From Aureimonas endophytica (lineage in GTDB: Bacteria > Pseudomonadota > Alphaproteobacteria > Rhizobiales > Rhizobiaceae): a DNA stretch of 64,000 bases. Numbering within the stretch: the first letter of the stretch is position 1; every line of letters starts with the position of its first letter. The translations under genes and the position numbers were made by a program. The notes below the pieces were generated by a model, which did no database searches, had not been told where the DNA came from, and saw only the letters and a program-made list of their open reading frames with translations. The stretch is from assembly GCF_014642635.1 (NCBI RefSeq), contig NZ_BMIQ01000004.1, forward strand, positions 372,001 to 436,000. Direction: 5' to 3'. Below, in pieces: positions 45,603-54,982 of the stretch.

Positions 45603-46681
45603 GCCGGCGCTCCGGACAGGCGCGGATGGACATGCGGCGCATCCCGGCCCGTTTCGCCATGGCGATGCTCATGGCGATCCTTGTGCCGATGGGCTTCGGC
45701 ATGCGGGTGATCGTGCGAATGGCCGTGATCGTGATCGTGGCCATGCTCGTGCCCGCCCGCGAGTCCGCGATCGGCGCAGAGGCCGTATTCGATCTCGACG
45801 GTCGCATGCGAGATGCCGAAGCGCTCGGACAAGGCGAGCTTGATCGACCGCACCACCGCCGGCGCGTCCGCCTCCTCGGCGATCCGCGCATGGAGCGTCG
45901 CGGCCTTCCGCTTCGGGGTGATCGCCCAGACATGGACGTGATGGATGTCGACGACGCCGGCGATCTCGCGCGTCAGCCCCGGCCCGATCGCGCCGGTCTC
46001 CACCCCGGCCGGCGCGCCTTCGAGAAGGATATGGCCGGCATCGCGCACGAGGCGCCAAGCATTCACGAGGATCAGCAGCGAGACGACGACAGAGAGGATC
46101 GGATCGATCGGCGTCCAGCCGGTCCAGAGGATGACGAGGGCGGCGCCGATGGCCGCGACCGAGCCGAGAAGGTCGCCCATCACATGAAGGAGCGCGCCGC
46201 GCAGGTTGAGGTCCTCCTTGTCGCCGCCATGGAGGACGAAGAAGGCGACGATATTGACGAGGAGGCCGCCGATGGCGACGGCCAGCATCGTGCCGCCGAG
46301 GACGGGCTCCGGCGCGGCGAGGCGGCGCCAGGCCTCGATGACGATGACGAAGGTGATGCCGAAGAGCACGAGGCCGTTCGAATAGGCGACGAGAATCTGG
46401 AAGCGGTCGTAGCCATAGGTGTTGCGCGCGTCGGCCGGGCGGCGGGCGATGCGGAAGGCCAGATAGGCGAGGGCAAGGCCGGCGAAGTCGACGAACATGT
46501 GGCCGGCATCGGCGAGGAGGGCCAGCGAGCCGGAGATGAGGCCGCCGGCGATCTCGGCCAGCATGAACAGCCCGGTCAGCGCCGCCGCGACGGCGATCCG
46601 CCGCTCGCTCGCCCCTTCCGCGTGGTCGTGCGAATGGCCGTGGGAATGCGAATGATCGTGGCGATGCTCGGTGGAATTCAT
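45599..46681 (-). CDS. Cation diffusion facilitator metal exporter
   Basis: A 360-residue CDF protein exporting divalent metals (Zn, Co, Ni or Cd type). The N-terminus is His-rich (HRHDHSHSHGHSHDH). Six helices follow, with the two metal-site motifs HxxxD in LADAGHMFVDFAG and LLHVMGDLLGS. The cytoplasmic domain contains VDIHHVHVWAITP, and a second His-rich tail (HEHGHDHDHGHSHDH) ends the protein. It overlaps the PIN-like remnant in front and yejF behind, so it sits inside the peptide-importer operon. Confidence 0.93.
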   Translation of the reverse strand: MNSTEHRHDHSHSHGHSHDHAEGASERRIAVAAALTGLFMLAEIAGGLISGSLALLADAGHMFVDFAGLALAYLAFRIARRPADARNTYGYDRFQILVAYSNGLVLFGITFVIVIEAWRRLAAPEPVLGGTMLAVAIGGLLVNIVAFFVLHGGDKEDLNLRGALLHVMGDLLGSVAAIGAALVILWTGWTPIDPILSVVVSLLILVNAWRLVRDAGHILLEGAPAGVETGAIGPGLTREIAGVVDIHHVHVWAITPKRKAATLHARIAEEADAPAVVRSIKLALSERFGISHATVEIEYGLCADRGLAGGHEHGHDHDHGHSHDHPHAEAHRHKDRHEHRHGETGRDAPHVHPRLSGAPA

Positions 46682-46938
46682 GACAGATCGACCAGCTCAT
46701 CAAGGTCTTCGACGCCGACGCGCCGGATTTCGGGAGGAGTCCGCAGCCGCTTGTCCGAGGCGACGATCAGCCGGCATCCCGCGAGAGAGGCCGATGCCAC
46801 CTGGATGGCCTCGGGTGCCTTGCCGCCGAAGGACGCGCGGATTCGGTTCAGGCGGCGCGGGAACCGGAGAAGCGCGGGATCGCGATCGTCCGCCAGTCGG
46901 ATGATCGCGTTCGCGTCGGGATGGACCGGCACCGTCAC
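46678..46938 (-). pseudogene. Shortened PIN-domain (VapC-like) toxin
   Basis: An 86-codon frame starting with GTG at 46938. It keeps a PIN-like beginning (VHPDANAIIRLADD with the first acidic residue) and a PIN-like end (KAPEAIQVASASLAGCRLIVASD, then KRLRTPPEIRRVGVEDLDEL). The middle of about 40 residues found in normal 125-135-residue VapC proteins, including central acidic ligands, is missing. I infer an internally deleted, inactive RNase toxin. Its stop overlaps the metal exporter ATG. Confidence 0.65.
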
Positions 46939-47020
46939 CTGTCGTCCCACTCGTCGCGAAGGTCCCTGACCCGCGCCACGGCATCCTCGATGCTGGTATT
47001 CCTGTGGGCCGCGACGGATC
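46935..47020 (-). pseudogene. Antitoxin fragment in front of the PIN remnant
   Basis: The frame ending at 46935 reads SVAAHRNTSIEDAVARVRD and then LRDEWDDR, overlapping the PIN start by GTGA as toxin-antitoxin pairs do. Upstream it meets a stop near 47027 and has no usable ATG. Only the C-terminal 28 or so residues of a VapB-like antitoxin therefore seem to remain, cut off close to the end of yejE. Confidence 0.45.
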
Positions 47021-47038
47021 TCGTTCATGGCCGCCATC

Positions 47039-48265
47039 CTACCTGAACGTCTTCCTCGGGTCGAAGGCGTCGCGCACGGCCTCGCCGACGAAGACGAGCA
47101 GCGAGAGCATCAGGGACAGGACGACGAAGCCCGAAATGCCGAGCCAGGGCGCCGTCTGGTTGTTCTTGCCCTGCTGGAGGAGCTCGCCCAGCGAGGGCGA
47201 GCCGGGCGGCAGGCCGAAGCCGAGGAAGTCCAGCGAGGTCAGGGTGGTGATCGAGCCGTTCAGGATGAAGGGCAGGAAGGTCAGCGTCGCCACCATCGCG
47301 TTCGGCAGGAGATGGCGGAGGATGATGGTGCGGTCCTTCACGCCGAGCGCCCGGGCCGCGTTCACATATTCGAAGTTGCGGGCGCGCAGGAACTCGGCCC
47401 GCACCACGCCGACGAAGGAGACCCAGGAGAAGAGCAGCATGATGCCGAGCAGGATCCAGAAGCCGGGCGGCAGGATCGAGGCGATGATGAGGAGCACGAA
47501 GAGCGTCGGGATCGAGGACCAGATCTCGATGAAGCGCTGGAAGATGAGGTCCGTCCAGCCGCCGAAATAGCCCTGCACCGCCCCGGCCGAGACGCCGACC
47601 AGCGCCGAGAATACCGTCAGCGCCAGGCCGAAGAGTACCGAGATGCGGAAGCCGTAGACGATGCGCGCCAGGACGTCGCGCGCCTGGTCGTCGGTGCCGA
47701 GCCAGTTCCAGTTGCCGAGCGTGCAGTTCACGTCGGCGACGCCGTTCGGATATTTGGCGCAGCGCTCCTCTTTCGTCAGCAGCCACCAGGGCGGCGAGGG
47801 GGCGTTGGTCGGGATCTCGTTGTTGACGGTGCGATAGGAATAGCGGATCGGCGGCCAGATCATCCAGCCATTGTTGCCGATCTCCTCCTGGATGAAGGGA
47901 TCGCGATAGTTCGTCACCGGCAGGAAGCCGCCGAAGGTCTCCTCGGGATAGTCGGTGACGAGCGGGTAGTAGAACTCGCCCTTGTATTCGACGAGGAGCG
48001 GCCGGTCGTTGGCGATCAGCTCGGCGAAGAGCGTCACGACGAAGAGCAGCGCGAAGATCCAGAAGGCCCAATGGCCGCGCCGGTTGGCCTTGAAGTTCTG
48101 GAGCCGGCGCTGGTTCAGCGGCGAGAGCCGCGAGCGCACGACCCGCGCGCCGGGGGCGAGCTGCGCCGTGCCGGCGCTGTCGATGGCGCGGTCCTCGCGC
48201 GCCTCTTCCGGGGCGGGCACGTCACCGGGGCGCTCGGCGCGATCGTTCGGGGTCGGCTGATCCAT
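47039..48265 (-). CDS. yejE: Peptide ABC importer permease (YejE-like)
   Basis: A 408-residue inner-membrane permease of the DppC/OppC family in the longer YejE form. A cytoplasmic N-terminus (about 70 residues) is followed by a first helix (AFWIFALLFVVTLFAELIA) and a large periplasmic loop with YPEETFGGFLP. The binding-protein-dependent transport domain has YVNAARALGVKDRTIILRHLLPNA as the EAA loop. It is preceded 4 nt upstream by yejB. No intact importer gene follows; a decayed toxin module does. Confidence 0.93.
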   Translation of the reverse strand: MDQPTPNDRAERPGDVPAPEEAREDRAIDSAGTAQLAPGARVVRSRLSPLNQRRLQNFKANRRGHWAFWIFALLFVVTLFAELIANDRPLLVEYKGEFYYPLVTDYPEETFGGFLPVTNYRDPFIQEEIGNNGWMIWPPIRYSYRTVNNEIPTNAPSPPWWLLTKEERCAKYPNGVADVNCTLGNWNWLGTDDQARDVLARIVYGFRISVLFGLALTVFSALVGVSAGAVQGYFGGWTDLIFQRFIEIWSSIPTLFVLLIIASILPPGFWILLGIMLLFSWVSFVGVVRAEFLRARNFEYVNAARALGVKDRTIILRHLLPNAMVATLTFLPFILNGSITTLTSLDFLGFGLPPGSPSLGELLQQGKNNQTAPWLGISGFVVLSLMLSLLVFVGEAVRDAFDPRKTFR

Positions 48266-48269
48266 GGCG

Positions 48270-49358
48270 TCAGACCTGCCGGCTTTCGAAATCGATGCGC
48301 GGATCGATCCAGGTATAGGTGAGGTCGGAAAGGAGCGAGGTCAAAAGGCCGATCAGCGAGAAGATGTAGAGCGTGGCGAAGACCACCGGATAGTCGCGCT
48401 TGTAGACGCTGTCGAAGCCGAGAAGGCCGAGACCGTCGAGCGAGAAGATCGTCTCGATCAAAAGCGAGCCGGTGAAGAAGGCGGAGATGAAGGCGCCCGG
48501 AAAGCCGGCGATGACGATCAGCATGGCGTTGCGGAAGACGTGGCCGTAGAGGACGCGCCGCTCGGCGAGGCCCTTGGCCCTGGCGGTGACGACATATTGC
48601 TTGCGGATCTCGTCGAGGAACGAGTTCTTCGTCAGAAGTGTCGTCGTCGCGAAGGCCGAGAGCGACATGGCGATCAGCGGCAGCGTCAGATGCCAGAAAT
48701 AGTCGAGGATCCGCTGCGGCCAGGAGAGCTGTGCCCAATTGTCGGAGGTGAGGCCCGACAGCGGAAACCAGTCGTAGAAGGAGCCGCCGGCGAAGAGCAC
48801 GATGAGGAGCACGCCGAACAGGAAGCCCGGCACGGCATAGGCGACGATCACCACCGCCGAGGTCCAGGTGTCGAAGCTCGACCCGTCCTTCACCGCCTTG
48901 CGGATGCCGAGCGGGATGGAGATGCCGTAGGAGAGAAGGGTGATCCAGAGGCCGAGCGAGATCGAGACCGGCATCTTCTCCAGGATGAGGTCGATTACCG
49001 AGGCGGAGCGGAAATAGCTCTCGCCGAAATCGAAGCGCAGATAGTTCCAGATCATCAGGCCGAAACGCTCGAGCGGCGGCTTGTCGAAGCCGAACTGCTG
49101 TTCGAGCTTGGCGATGAAGGCGGGGTCCAGCCCCTGCGCGCCGCGATAGCCGGAGGCCTCGCCGCTGGCATTGGTGCCGAAATCGCCCGACATGCCGCCG
49201 ACGCGGTCGGCCGCGCCGCCGCCCTGGCCGGACAGGTTCGCGATCACCTGTTCCACCGGGCCGCCCGGCGCGAACTGGATGACGAGGAAGGAGATCGCCA
49301 TGATTCCGAACAGGGTCGGGATCATCAGGAGAAGGCGTCGGAGGATATAGGCGCCCAT
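48270..49358 (-). CDS. yejB: Peptide ABC importer permease (YejB-like)
   Basis: A 362-residue inner-membrane permease of the DppB/OppB family. The first helix is [22 protein letters not shown] periplasmic insert with a Gly-rich stretch ([12 protein letters not shown]) follows, then the transport domain with the EAA loop [24 protein letters not shown]. It pairs with YejE as the channel. It begins 42 nt after the second binding protein in the same operon. Confidence 0.93.
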   Translation of the reverse strand: MGAYILRRLLLMIPTLFGIMAISFLVIQFAPGGPVEQVIANLSGQGGGAADRVGGMSGDFGTNASGEASGYRGAQGLDPAFIAKLEQQFGFDKPPLERFGLMIWNYLRFDFGESYFRSASVIDLILEKMPVSISLGLWITLLSYGISIPLGIRKAVKDGSSFDTWTSAVVIVAYAVPGFLFGVLLIVLFAGGSFYDWFPLSGLTSDNWAQLSWPQRILDYFWHLTLPLIAMSLSAFATTTLLTKNSFLDEIRKQYVVTARAKGLAERRVLYGHVFRNAMLIVIAGFPGAFISAFFTGSLLIETIFSLDGLGLLGFDSVYKRDYPVVFATLYIFSLIGLLTSLLSDLTYTWIDPRIDFESRQV

Positions 49359-49400
49359 GACCCTCTTTCGGTAACGGCTCGCGGCAAGGGATCGGGCCGG

Positions 49401-51281
49401 TCAGGCCCGGCCGATCGCCTTGGCCTTGGCCTCGTCGTACCACCATAGCGACTCGACGGGAAAGCCATAGTCGGGTTTCGGTTGCCTGAAGCCGAACATG
49501 TCCCAATAGGCGACGCGGTGCATTCCGGCGCCGATATTCGGCAGCCAGTCGAGCCGCGCTCGCAGCAGCCGGTCGAGGCAGCGCATGGCGATGGTGAAGC
49601 TCGCCCGGTCCCGGGCGGCGCCGACCCGCTCGATCAAGGCGTCGACGCCCGCATCCGCCATGCCGGGAAAATTGTAGGAGCCCTCGACGTCCCGCTGCTT
49701 CGAACCGAAGAAGAGTTCGAGGCTCGGCTGCGTCGGCGTCGCCGACAGGGAGAAGGCGGCGAGGATCATGTCGTAGTCGAAGCGGCGCTGGCGGTCCTGA
49801 TACTGCGCCTCGTCGACGAGCCGGAACGTCGCGTCGACGCCGAGCCGGCGCAGCGTCTCGAAGAACTTGCCGTAGACGCGCTGCTGCTCGGCGCCGTTGA
49901 TCATGAATTCGAGCGTGAAAGCCTCGCCCCGCGCATTGCTCAGCCGGCCGTTCCTCTGCGTCCAGCCCGCTTCGGAAAAGAGCCGCAGCGCCTCGCGCAG
50001 AAGCTTGCGGTCGTTGCCCGAGGCGTCGGAGACCGGCTGCGCCCAGACCTCGCCGAACACCTCCTCCGGCAGCTGACCACGCAAGGGGTCGAGCAGCGCC
50101 AGTTCCTCCGGCGAAGGCTTGCCCGTCGCCTTATAGTCCGATCCCTCGAAGGGCGAATCGGAATGGCTGCGCAGGCCGAACAGGAGATTGGCGTTCGTCC
50201 ATTCGAAGTCGAAGCAGAGATTGATGGCGCGGCGCACTTTGACCTCGCGGAACCGCTCGCGCCGTTGGTTCAGCGCCCAGCATTGGAAGCGCGGCCGCTT
50301 CTCCTGCGGGAACTCCGCCTTGACGACGCGCTTCTCGCGCACGGCGGGAAAATCGTATTCGCTCGCCCAGCTGCGCGTCGTGAATTCCTCGCGAAAGGTG
50401 ATCTGGCCTTTCTTGAAGGCTTCCAGCGCCGGCTGGCGGTCGCGGAAGAAGTCGATGCGCAGGATGTCGAAATGGTCGAGACCGCGCGCGAAGGGCAGGT
50501 CCCGCGCCCAATAGTCCTCGCGGCGGTGATATTCGATGAAGCGCCCCGTCTCGAAGCGCCCGATCCGGTAGGGCCCGCTGCCCGGAATCTCGGTGAGGCC
50601 GGTCCGCTCGAAGTCGCGCCCGTCGAAGAAGCTCTTCGGCAGGATGGGCATCACCGGTTGGAAAGCTTCGAGCACGCTCTGCGGCGTCTGGCGGCCGGAA
50701 AAGACGAGGCGGACGGTGCGCGCATCCTCGGCCACGGCGTCGGTGAGGTCGCGCAGCGTGATCGTCAGGCTAGGATGGCCTTTCTCCTTCATGAGGCGAT
50801 AGGAGAAGACGACATCCTCCGCCGTCACCGGCGCGCCGGTCGAGAAGCGCGCCTCCGGCCGCAGGCGGAAGGTGAAGCTGTTCCGGTCGACCGAGATCGC
50901 GACGCTTTCCGCCAAGGCGCCATAGATCGCGTCCGGCTCGTCCAGCGCGCCGACCATCAGGGAATCGTAGAGCTTTTCGAGACGCGGCGCCGCATTGCCC
51001 TGAAGCGTGAAGGTGTTCAGCGTGTCGAAGGTCTGCGGGCTCTGGTTCAGATACCAGTTCGGCACGCTGAGATTCAGCGTGCCGCCCTTCGGCGCCGCCG
51101 GATTGGCATAGTCGAAGGCCTGGAAATCCGGCCCGTATTTGAGATCGCCATAGGCGGAAAGGCCGTGCACCGGCGTGTCGGCCGGCACCTCGGCGAAGAG
51201 GGGGCGCGGCAGGGCCGCCGCGGCGCCGGCCCCGAGCGCCAGCTGCCCGAAGCGGCGGCGCGAAAGACAGGCGCTGCTCAC
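49401..51281 (-). CDS. Extracellular peptide-binding protein 2 (YejA-like)
   Basis: A 626-residue SBP_bac_5-family periplasmic protein. The start is GTG at 51281, overlapping the previous gene by GTGA, and gives a Tat-like leader (LSRRRFGQLALGAGAAAALP). Family motifs are FDYANPAAPKGGTLNL, YDSLMVGALDEPD, ARFSTGAPVTAEDVVFSYRLM and ETLRRLGVDATFRLVDEAQY. A second copy follows the same plan as the neighbour upstream, pointing to an old duplication. It supplies peptides to YejBEF. Confidence 0.92.
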   Translation of the reverse strand: MSSACLSRRRFGQLALGAGAAAALPRPLFAEVPADTPVHGLSAYGDLKYGPDFQAFDYANPAAPKGGTLNLSVPNWYLNQSPQTFDTLNTFTLQGNAAPRLEKLYDSLMVGALDEPDAIYGALAESVAISVDRNSFTFRLRPEARFSTGAPVTAEDVVFSYRLMKEKGHPSLTITLRDLTDAVAEDARTVRLVFSGRQTPQSVLEAFQPVMPILPKSFFDGRDFERTGLTEIPGSGPYRIGRFETGRFIEYHRREDYWARDLPFARGLDHFDILRIDFFRDRQPALEAFKKGQITFREEFTTRSWASEYDFPAVREKRVVKAEFPQEKRPRFQCWALNQRRERFREVKVRRAINLCFDFEWTNANLLFGLRSHSDSPFEGSDYKATGKPSPEELALLDPLRGQLPEEVFGEVWAQPVSDASGNDRKLLREALRLFSEAGWTQRNGRLSNARGEAFTLEFMINGAEQQRVYGKFFETLRRLGVDATFRLVDEAQYQDRQRRFDYDMILAAFSLSATPTQPSLELFFGSKQRDVEGSYNFPGMADAGVDALIERVGAARDRASFTIAMRCLDRLLRARLDWLPNIGAGMHRVAYWDMFGFRQPKPDYGFPVESLWWYDEAKAKAIGRA

Positions 51282-53263
51282 GTGCGCGGCGCCGGCAACT
51301 TGGCGGCCTTGGCCTCGTCCCACCACCAGAGGGCCGGCCAGCCGATCGAATATTTCGGCAGTTCGGCCGGATGCGAGAAGCGGTCCCAGATCGCGACGCG
51401 GACATCCGAGGCGACATAGGACGGGATCATGTACTGGTTGGCGAGGAGCACGCGGTCGAGCGCCTTCGTCGCCGCGATCAGCGTCTCGCGGTCCTTGGCC
51501 TGGACGACGTCGACGACGAGCTGGTCGACCGCCGGGTCCTTGATGCCGGCATAGTTCTGCGAGGCCGGCTTGTCGGCGGCGCTCGAACTCCAGAAGTCGT
51601 ATTGCTCGTTGCCCGGCGACAGCGACTGGGCGAGGCCGGTATAGATCATGTCGTAGTCGCGGCCGCGGATGCGGTTGATATATTGCGACGGATCGACGGG
51701 GCGGAGCGCCATCTCGATGCCGATGCGCTTCAGGCTCTGCTGATACTGGCCGGCGACGCCGGTCAGCGTGTCGCCGTTGAGGAGAAGCTCGAAGGCGAAG
51801 GGCTGGCCGTCGGCGCTGTTGACGAGCCGGCCGCCGCGCTGCTCCCAACCCGCCTCCTTCAGAAGCTGCAACGCCGCGCGGAGATTGTCGCGGATCTTCG
51901 CGTTGTCGCCGCCGACCGGGTTCTCGTAAGGGGTGGTGAAGACGCTGTCCGGGATCTTGCCCTTCAGCGGCTCCAGGAAGGCGAGTTCCGCCGGGCCGGG
52001 CAGGCCGGAGGAGGCGAGATCGGTGTTGAAGAAGAAGGAGTTCGGCCGCCGGTACTCGCCGAAGAACAGCGTGCGCTGCATGGTCTCGAAGTCGAAGGCG
52101 AGGTTCAGCGCCCGCCGCACCCGCAGATCCTGGAACAGCGGCCGGCGGAGATTGGGCGCGAAGCCGACCATCAGCCCGGCGGTGCGATAGGGATTGGGGT
52201 AGCGCTCCTGTTTGACGAAGCCGTCCTTCACCGCCGGAAAGTCGTAACCCGTCGCCCAGCGCGAGGCCTTGTTCTCCGACCAGAAGTCGAACTGGTTGGC
52301 CTTGAAGGCCTCGAAGGCGACGGAATCGTCGCGGAAATAGGTGTAGTCGATGCGGTCGAAATTGTTCTGGCCGACATTCACCGGCAGGTCGGCGCCCCAA
52401 TAGTCCTTCACCCGCTCGTAGGTGACGCCGCGCCCGGCGCTGACGGCGGCGATGCGATAGGGGCCGGAGCCGAGCGGCGGCTCCAGCGTCGTCTCGGCGA
52501 CGGAGCGCTGGCGCCCGGATGCGTCCTTGCCGGTCCACCAATGTTTCGGCAGGACGATGAGCTGGCCGACGATGTTCGGCAGCTCGCGATTGTTCTTCTC
52601 GTCGAAGGTGAAGGTCACCTCGCGCTCGCCGGTCACGGCGGCGGAGGCGACGTGCCGATAGTAGAAGCCCTGGCTCGGATTGAGCTCCTTCAGCTGCTCG
52701 AAGCTCCAGACCACGTCCTCGCCGGTCACCGGCTGGCCGTCGTGCCAGCGGGCCTTCGGATGGAGGCGATAGGTGACGGAGGAATAATCGGCCGGATAGG
52801 ACACGCCGTCGGCGAGAAGGCCGTATTCGGTCGAGCTCTCGTCCTCCGACGCCTTCATCAGCGTGTCGAAGACGAGGCCGATCCCTTCCGCCGGGTCGCC
52901 CTTCGACAGGATGGGATTGAGCGTGTCGAAGGAGCCGATCGACTGGAGGCGGAGCTGGCCGCCCTTCGGCGCGGCCGGATCGACATAGTCGAAATGCAGA
53001 AAGCCCGGCTGGTATTTCGGCGCCTCGATGAGGCCGAGGCCGATGCGCCAGTCGCGCGTCGCGGCGGCCGCCGGCGCGGCGGGCTGGATCGGCGCCGCCT
53101 CGGTCGCGGCGGGCGCCGCCTCCTCGGCGAAGCCGAGGCGGGGCGCGAGCGCGAGGCTCGCGCCGGCGAGAAGGACATGGCGGCGGGACGGGCGATGAAT
53201 CGTCAACGGGCTCTCCGGATGGTTCGGGCACGTCAGACGGATTTTGTGGCCATCCTTCGGCAA
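51278..53263 (-). CDS. Extracellular peptide-binding protein 1 (YejA-like)
   Basis: A 661-residue SBP_bac_5 protein with a Tat leader (PSRRHVLLAGASLALAPRLG). A TTG just before LTIHRPSRR would be a shorter start. Motifs are FDYVDPAAPKGGQLRLQS, FDTLMKASEDE, ARWHDGQPVTGEDVVWSFEQL and QSLKRIGIEMALRPVDPSQY. It is the first gene of the Yej-like operon, so the promoter should lie just right of 53263. The specificity cannot be read from sequence. Confidence 0.92.
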   Translation of the reverse strand: MPKDGHKIRLTCPNHPESPLTIHRPSRRHVLLAGASLALAPRLGFAEEAAPAATEAAPIQPAAPAAAATRDWRIGLGLIEAPKYQPGFLHFDYVDPAAPKGGQLRLQSIGSFDTLNPILSKGDPAEGIGLVFDTLMKASEDESSTEYGLLADGVSYPADYSSVTYRLHPKARWHDGQPVTGEDVVWSFEQLKELNPSQGFYYRHVASAAVTGEREVTFTFDEKNNRELPNIVGQLIVLPKHWWTGKDASGRQRSVAETTLEPPLGSGPYRIAAVSAGRGVTYERVKDYWGADLPVNVGQNNFDRIDYTYFRDDSVAFEAFKANQFDFWSENKASRWATGYDFPAVKDGFVKQERYPNPYRTAGLMVGFAPNLRRPLFQDLRVRRALNLAFDFETMQRTLFFGEYRRPNSFFFNTDLASSGLPGPAELAFLEPLKGKIPDSVFTTPYENPVGGDNAKIRDNLRAALQLLKEAGWEQRGGRLVNSADGQPFAFELLLNGDTLTGVAGQYQQSLKRIGIEMALRPVDPSQYINRIRGRDYDMIYTGLAQSLSPGNEQYDFWSSSAADKPASQNYAGIKDPAVDQLVVDVVQAKDRETLIAATKALDRVLLANQYMIPSYVASDVRVAIWDRFSHPAELPKYSIGWPALWWWDEAKAAKLPAPRT

Positions 53264-53358
53264 GCCAAGGCGATAAACGAAAGTTTAGCCTTGGCAAGCG
53301 CTTGGGGGCGGGCGCGGCGCGGCGCCGAGGAGGCTGCGCCGAGGCCGGAGCCGGCCCT

Positions 53359-54069
53359 TTACGGCGCCGGGGCGGGCGCCGGGGGCGTCGCGGGCTTGGC
53401 CGGGGTGGCGCCGACACCGGCGGCCGGCGCCTGCGGCTGGCTGTCATTGCCGGGCGCGGTCGTGGTGCCGGGCTGCTCGGTCGCGGGCGCGGCGGGCGCG
53501 GTGGCGGCGGCATCCGCCGTCGGCAGCGGCTCGGGATTGTCGGACAGCGTGCGCAGGTAGGCGAGAAGGTCGCCGCGATCCTTGTCGTTCTTGATGCCGG
53601 CGAAGCCCATCGCCGTGCCCTTCACATAGTCCTTCGGACCATGGATGAAGTGGTTCAGCTTCTCGAAGTCCCACTTGCCGTCGCCCTGGCCGGCGAAGTC
53701 CTTGAGGCCCGCCGAATAGCTGAAGCCCTCGTGGCTGGCGATCGGCCGGCCGACGACGCCCCAGAGATCCGGGCCGACCTTGTTCGGGCCGCCCTTCTCG
53801 CCGCTGTGGCAGGCCTGGCATTTCTTGAACTGGGCGAGCCCCGCATCGGCGCTGGCGCTGGCGAGGATCTGCGCGGCGGGCGGCACGGCATTGGCGTCGG
53901 CCCCGGCTCCCCCGCCGGCGGCCGGCGTCTCCAGCGCCTGGATCGCATAGCCCGGCTTTTCCGGTGCTTCGGAACTGAACCAGGCTTCCGCCAGAAGGCT
54001 GCCGCCGAACAGAACGAAGACCACGCCGAGGATCGCCCCGAAGATCTTGTTGGCCTCGAATGAATCCAT
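53359..54069 (-). CDS. Membrane-anchored c-type cytochrome (CycM-like)
   Basis: A 236-residue class I cytochrome c. An N-terminal anchor helix (about 9-29, [21 protein letters not shown]) precedes the haem domain with CQACH, the [16 protein letters not shown] segment and the Met ligand near [16 protein letters not shown]. After about residue 185 a Pro/Ala/Thr-rich tail of 50 residues follows, longer than in the typical CycM. Such cytochromes pass electrons to terminal oxidases. It is divergent from kdsB. Confidence 0.92.
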   Translation of the reverse strand: MDSFEANKIFGAILGVVFVLFGGSLLAEAWFSSEAPEKPGYAIQALETPAAGGGAGADANAVPPAAQILASASADAGLAQFKKCQACHSGEKGGPNKVGPDLWGVVGRPIASHEGFSYSAGLKDFAGQGDGKWDFEKLNHFIHGPKDYVKGTAMGFAGIKNDKDRGDLLAYLRTLSDNPEPLPTADAAATAPAAPATEQPGTTTAPGNDSQPQAPAAGVGATPAKPATPPAPAPAP

Positions 54070-54241
54070 GGAAAGCGAAGTCCCGTCGGTAGGCCGGCGG
54101 CGGCCTCCCCTGGCTCGCCCACCCGGCGGTCTTGGCAAGTTCGTCGCAACGCCTGTATGGAAGCGCGGACGCGAACCCTTTTGGCATCGCGCCTCAGATC
54201 ATTCAATCCGTCCTTTGGTATCTTTCCAAATTACTCGCAGC

Positions 54242-54982
54242 ATGTCCGCTCTCGTTCTCGTGCCGGCCCGGTTCGCCTCGACGCGCCTGCCCGGAAAACC
54301 GCTCGCCGACATCGCCGGCAAACCGATGATCGTGCGCGTCGCCGAACGCGCCAGCGCCGCCGGGATCGGCCGCGTCGTGGTCGCGACCGACACGGCCGAG
54401 ATCGCCGAGGCGGTGCGCGCGGCGGGCTTCGAGGCGGTGATGACCGCCGTCGCGCACCAGTCGGGCTCCGACCGGATCTTCGAGGCGCTCCAGGCGATCG
54501 ATCCGAAGGGCGAGGCCGAGACGATCGTCAACCTGCAGGGCGACCTGCCGACGATCGAGCCGGAGACGGTGCGCGAGGTGCTGACGCCCTTCGCGGAGCC
54601 CTCCTGCGACATCGCGACGCTCTGCGTCGAGATCGAGGACGAGGCGGAGAAGACCAATCCGAATGTGGTGAAGCTCGTCGGCGCGCCGCTCGGGCAGGAC
54701 CGGCTGCGCGCCCTCTATTTCACCCGCGCGACGGCACCCTGGGGGCCGGGGCCGCTCTATCACCATGTCGGGCTCTATGCCTATCGGCGCGCGGCGCTGG
54801 AGCGATTCGTGGCGCTCGGCCCCTCGAGCCTCGAAACGCGCGAGAAGCTGGAGCAGCTGCGCGCGCTGGAGGCCGGCATGCGGATCGACGCCAGCATCGT
54901 CAGGGCCGTGCCGCTCGGCGTCGACGCGCCGGACGATCTCGAACGCGCCCGTGCCCTCTATGCCTCGGGAGCCGTCCGATGA
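54242..54982 (+). CDS. kdsB: CMP-KDO synthetase
   Basis: A 246-residue cytidylyltransferase activating KDO with CTP for lipopolysaccharide core synthesis. Motifs are [20 protein letters not shown] at the N-terminus, [22 protein letters not shown] and the C-terminal [22 protein letters not shown] 54242 is chosen for the family start [11 protein letters not shown]. Its stop overlaps the next ATG (ATGA), coupling it to the prephenate dehydratase gene. Confidence 0.95.
   Translation: MSALVLVPARFASTRLPGKPLADIAGKPMIVRVAERASAAGIGRVVVATDTAEIAEAVRAAGFEAVMTAVAHQSGSDRIFEALQAIDPKGEAETIVNLQGDLPTIEPETVREVLTPFAEPSCDIATLCVEIEDEAEKTNPNVVKLVGAPLGQDRLRALYFTRATAPWGPGPLYHHVGLYAYRRAALERFVALGPSSLETREKLEQLRALEAGMRIDASIVRAVPLGVDAPDDLERARALYASGAVR

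Noticed and set aside
49401-53513. Single 1370-codon frame through both peptide-binding proteins
   Set aside because: Only the part from the GTG at 51281 is a real gene. The upstream part is an out-of-frame reading of the neighbouring gene, which is supported in its own frame.
51371-53560. 729-codon plus-strand frame opposite the peptide-binding protein genes
   Set aside because: It is antisense to two SBP_bac_5 genes with intact family motifs, and its composition is shadow-like.
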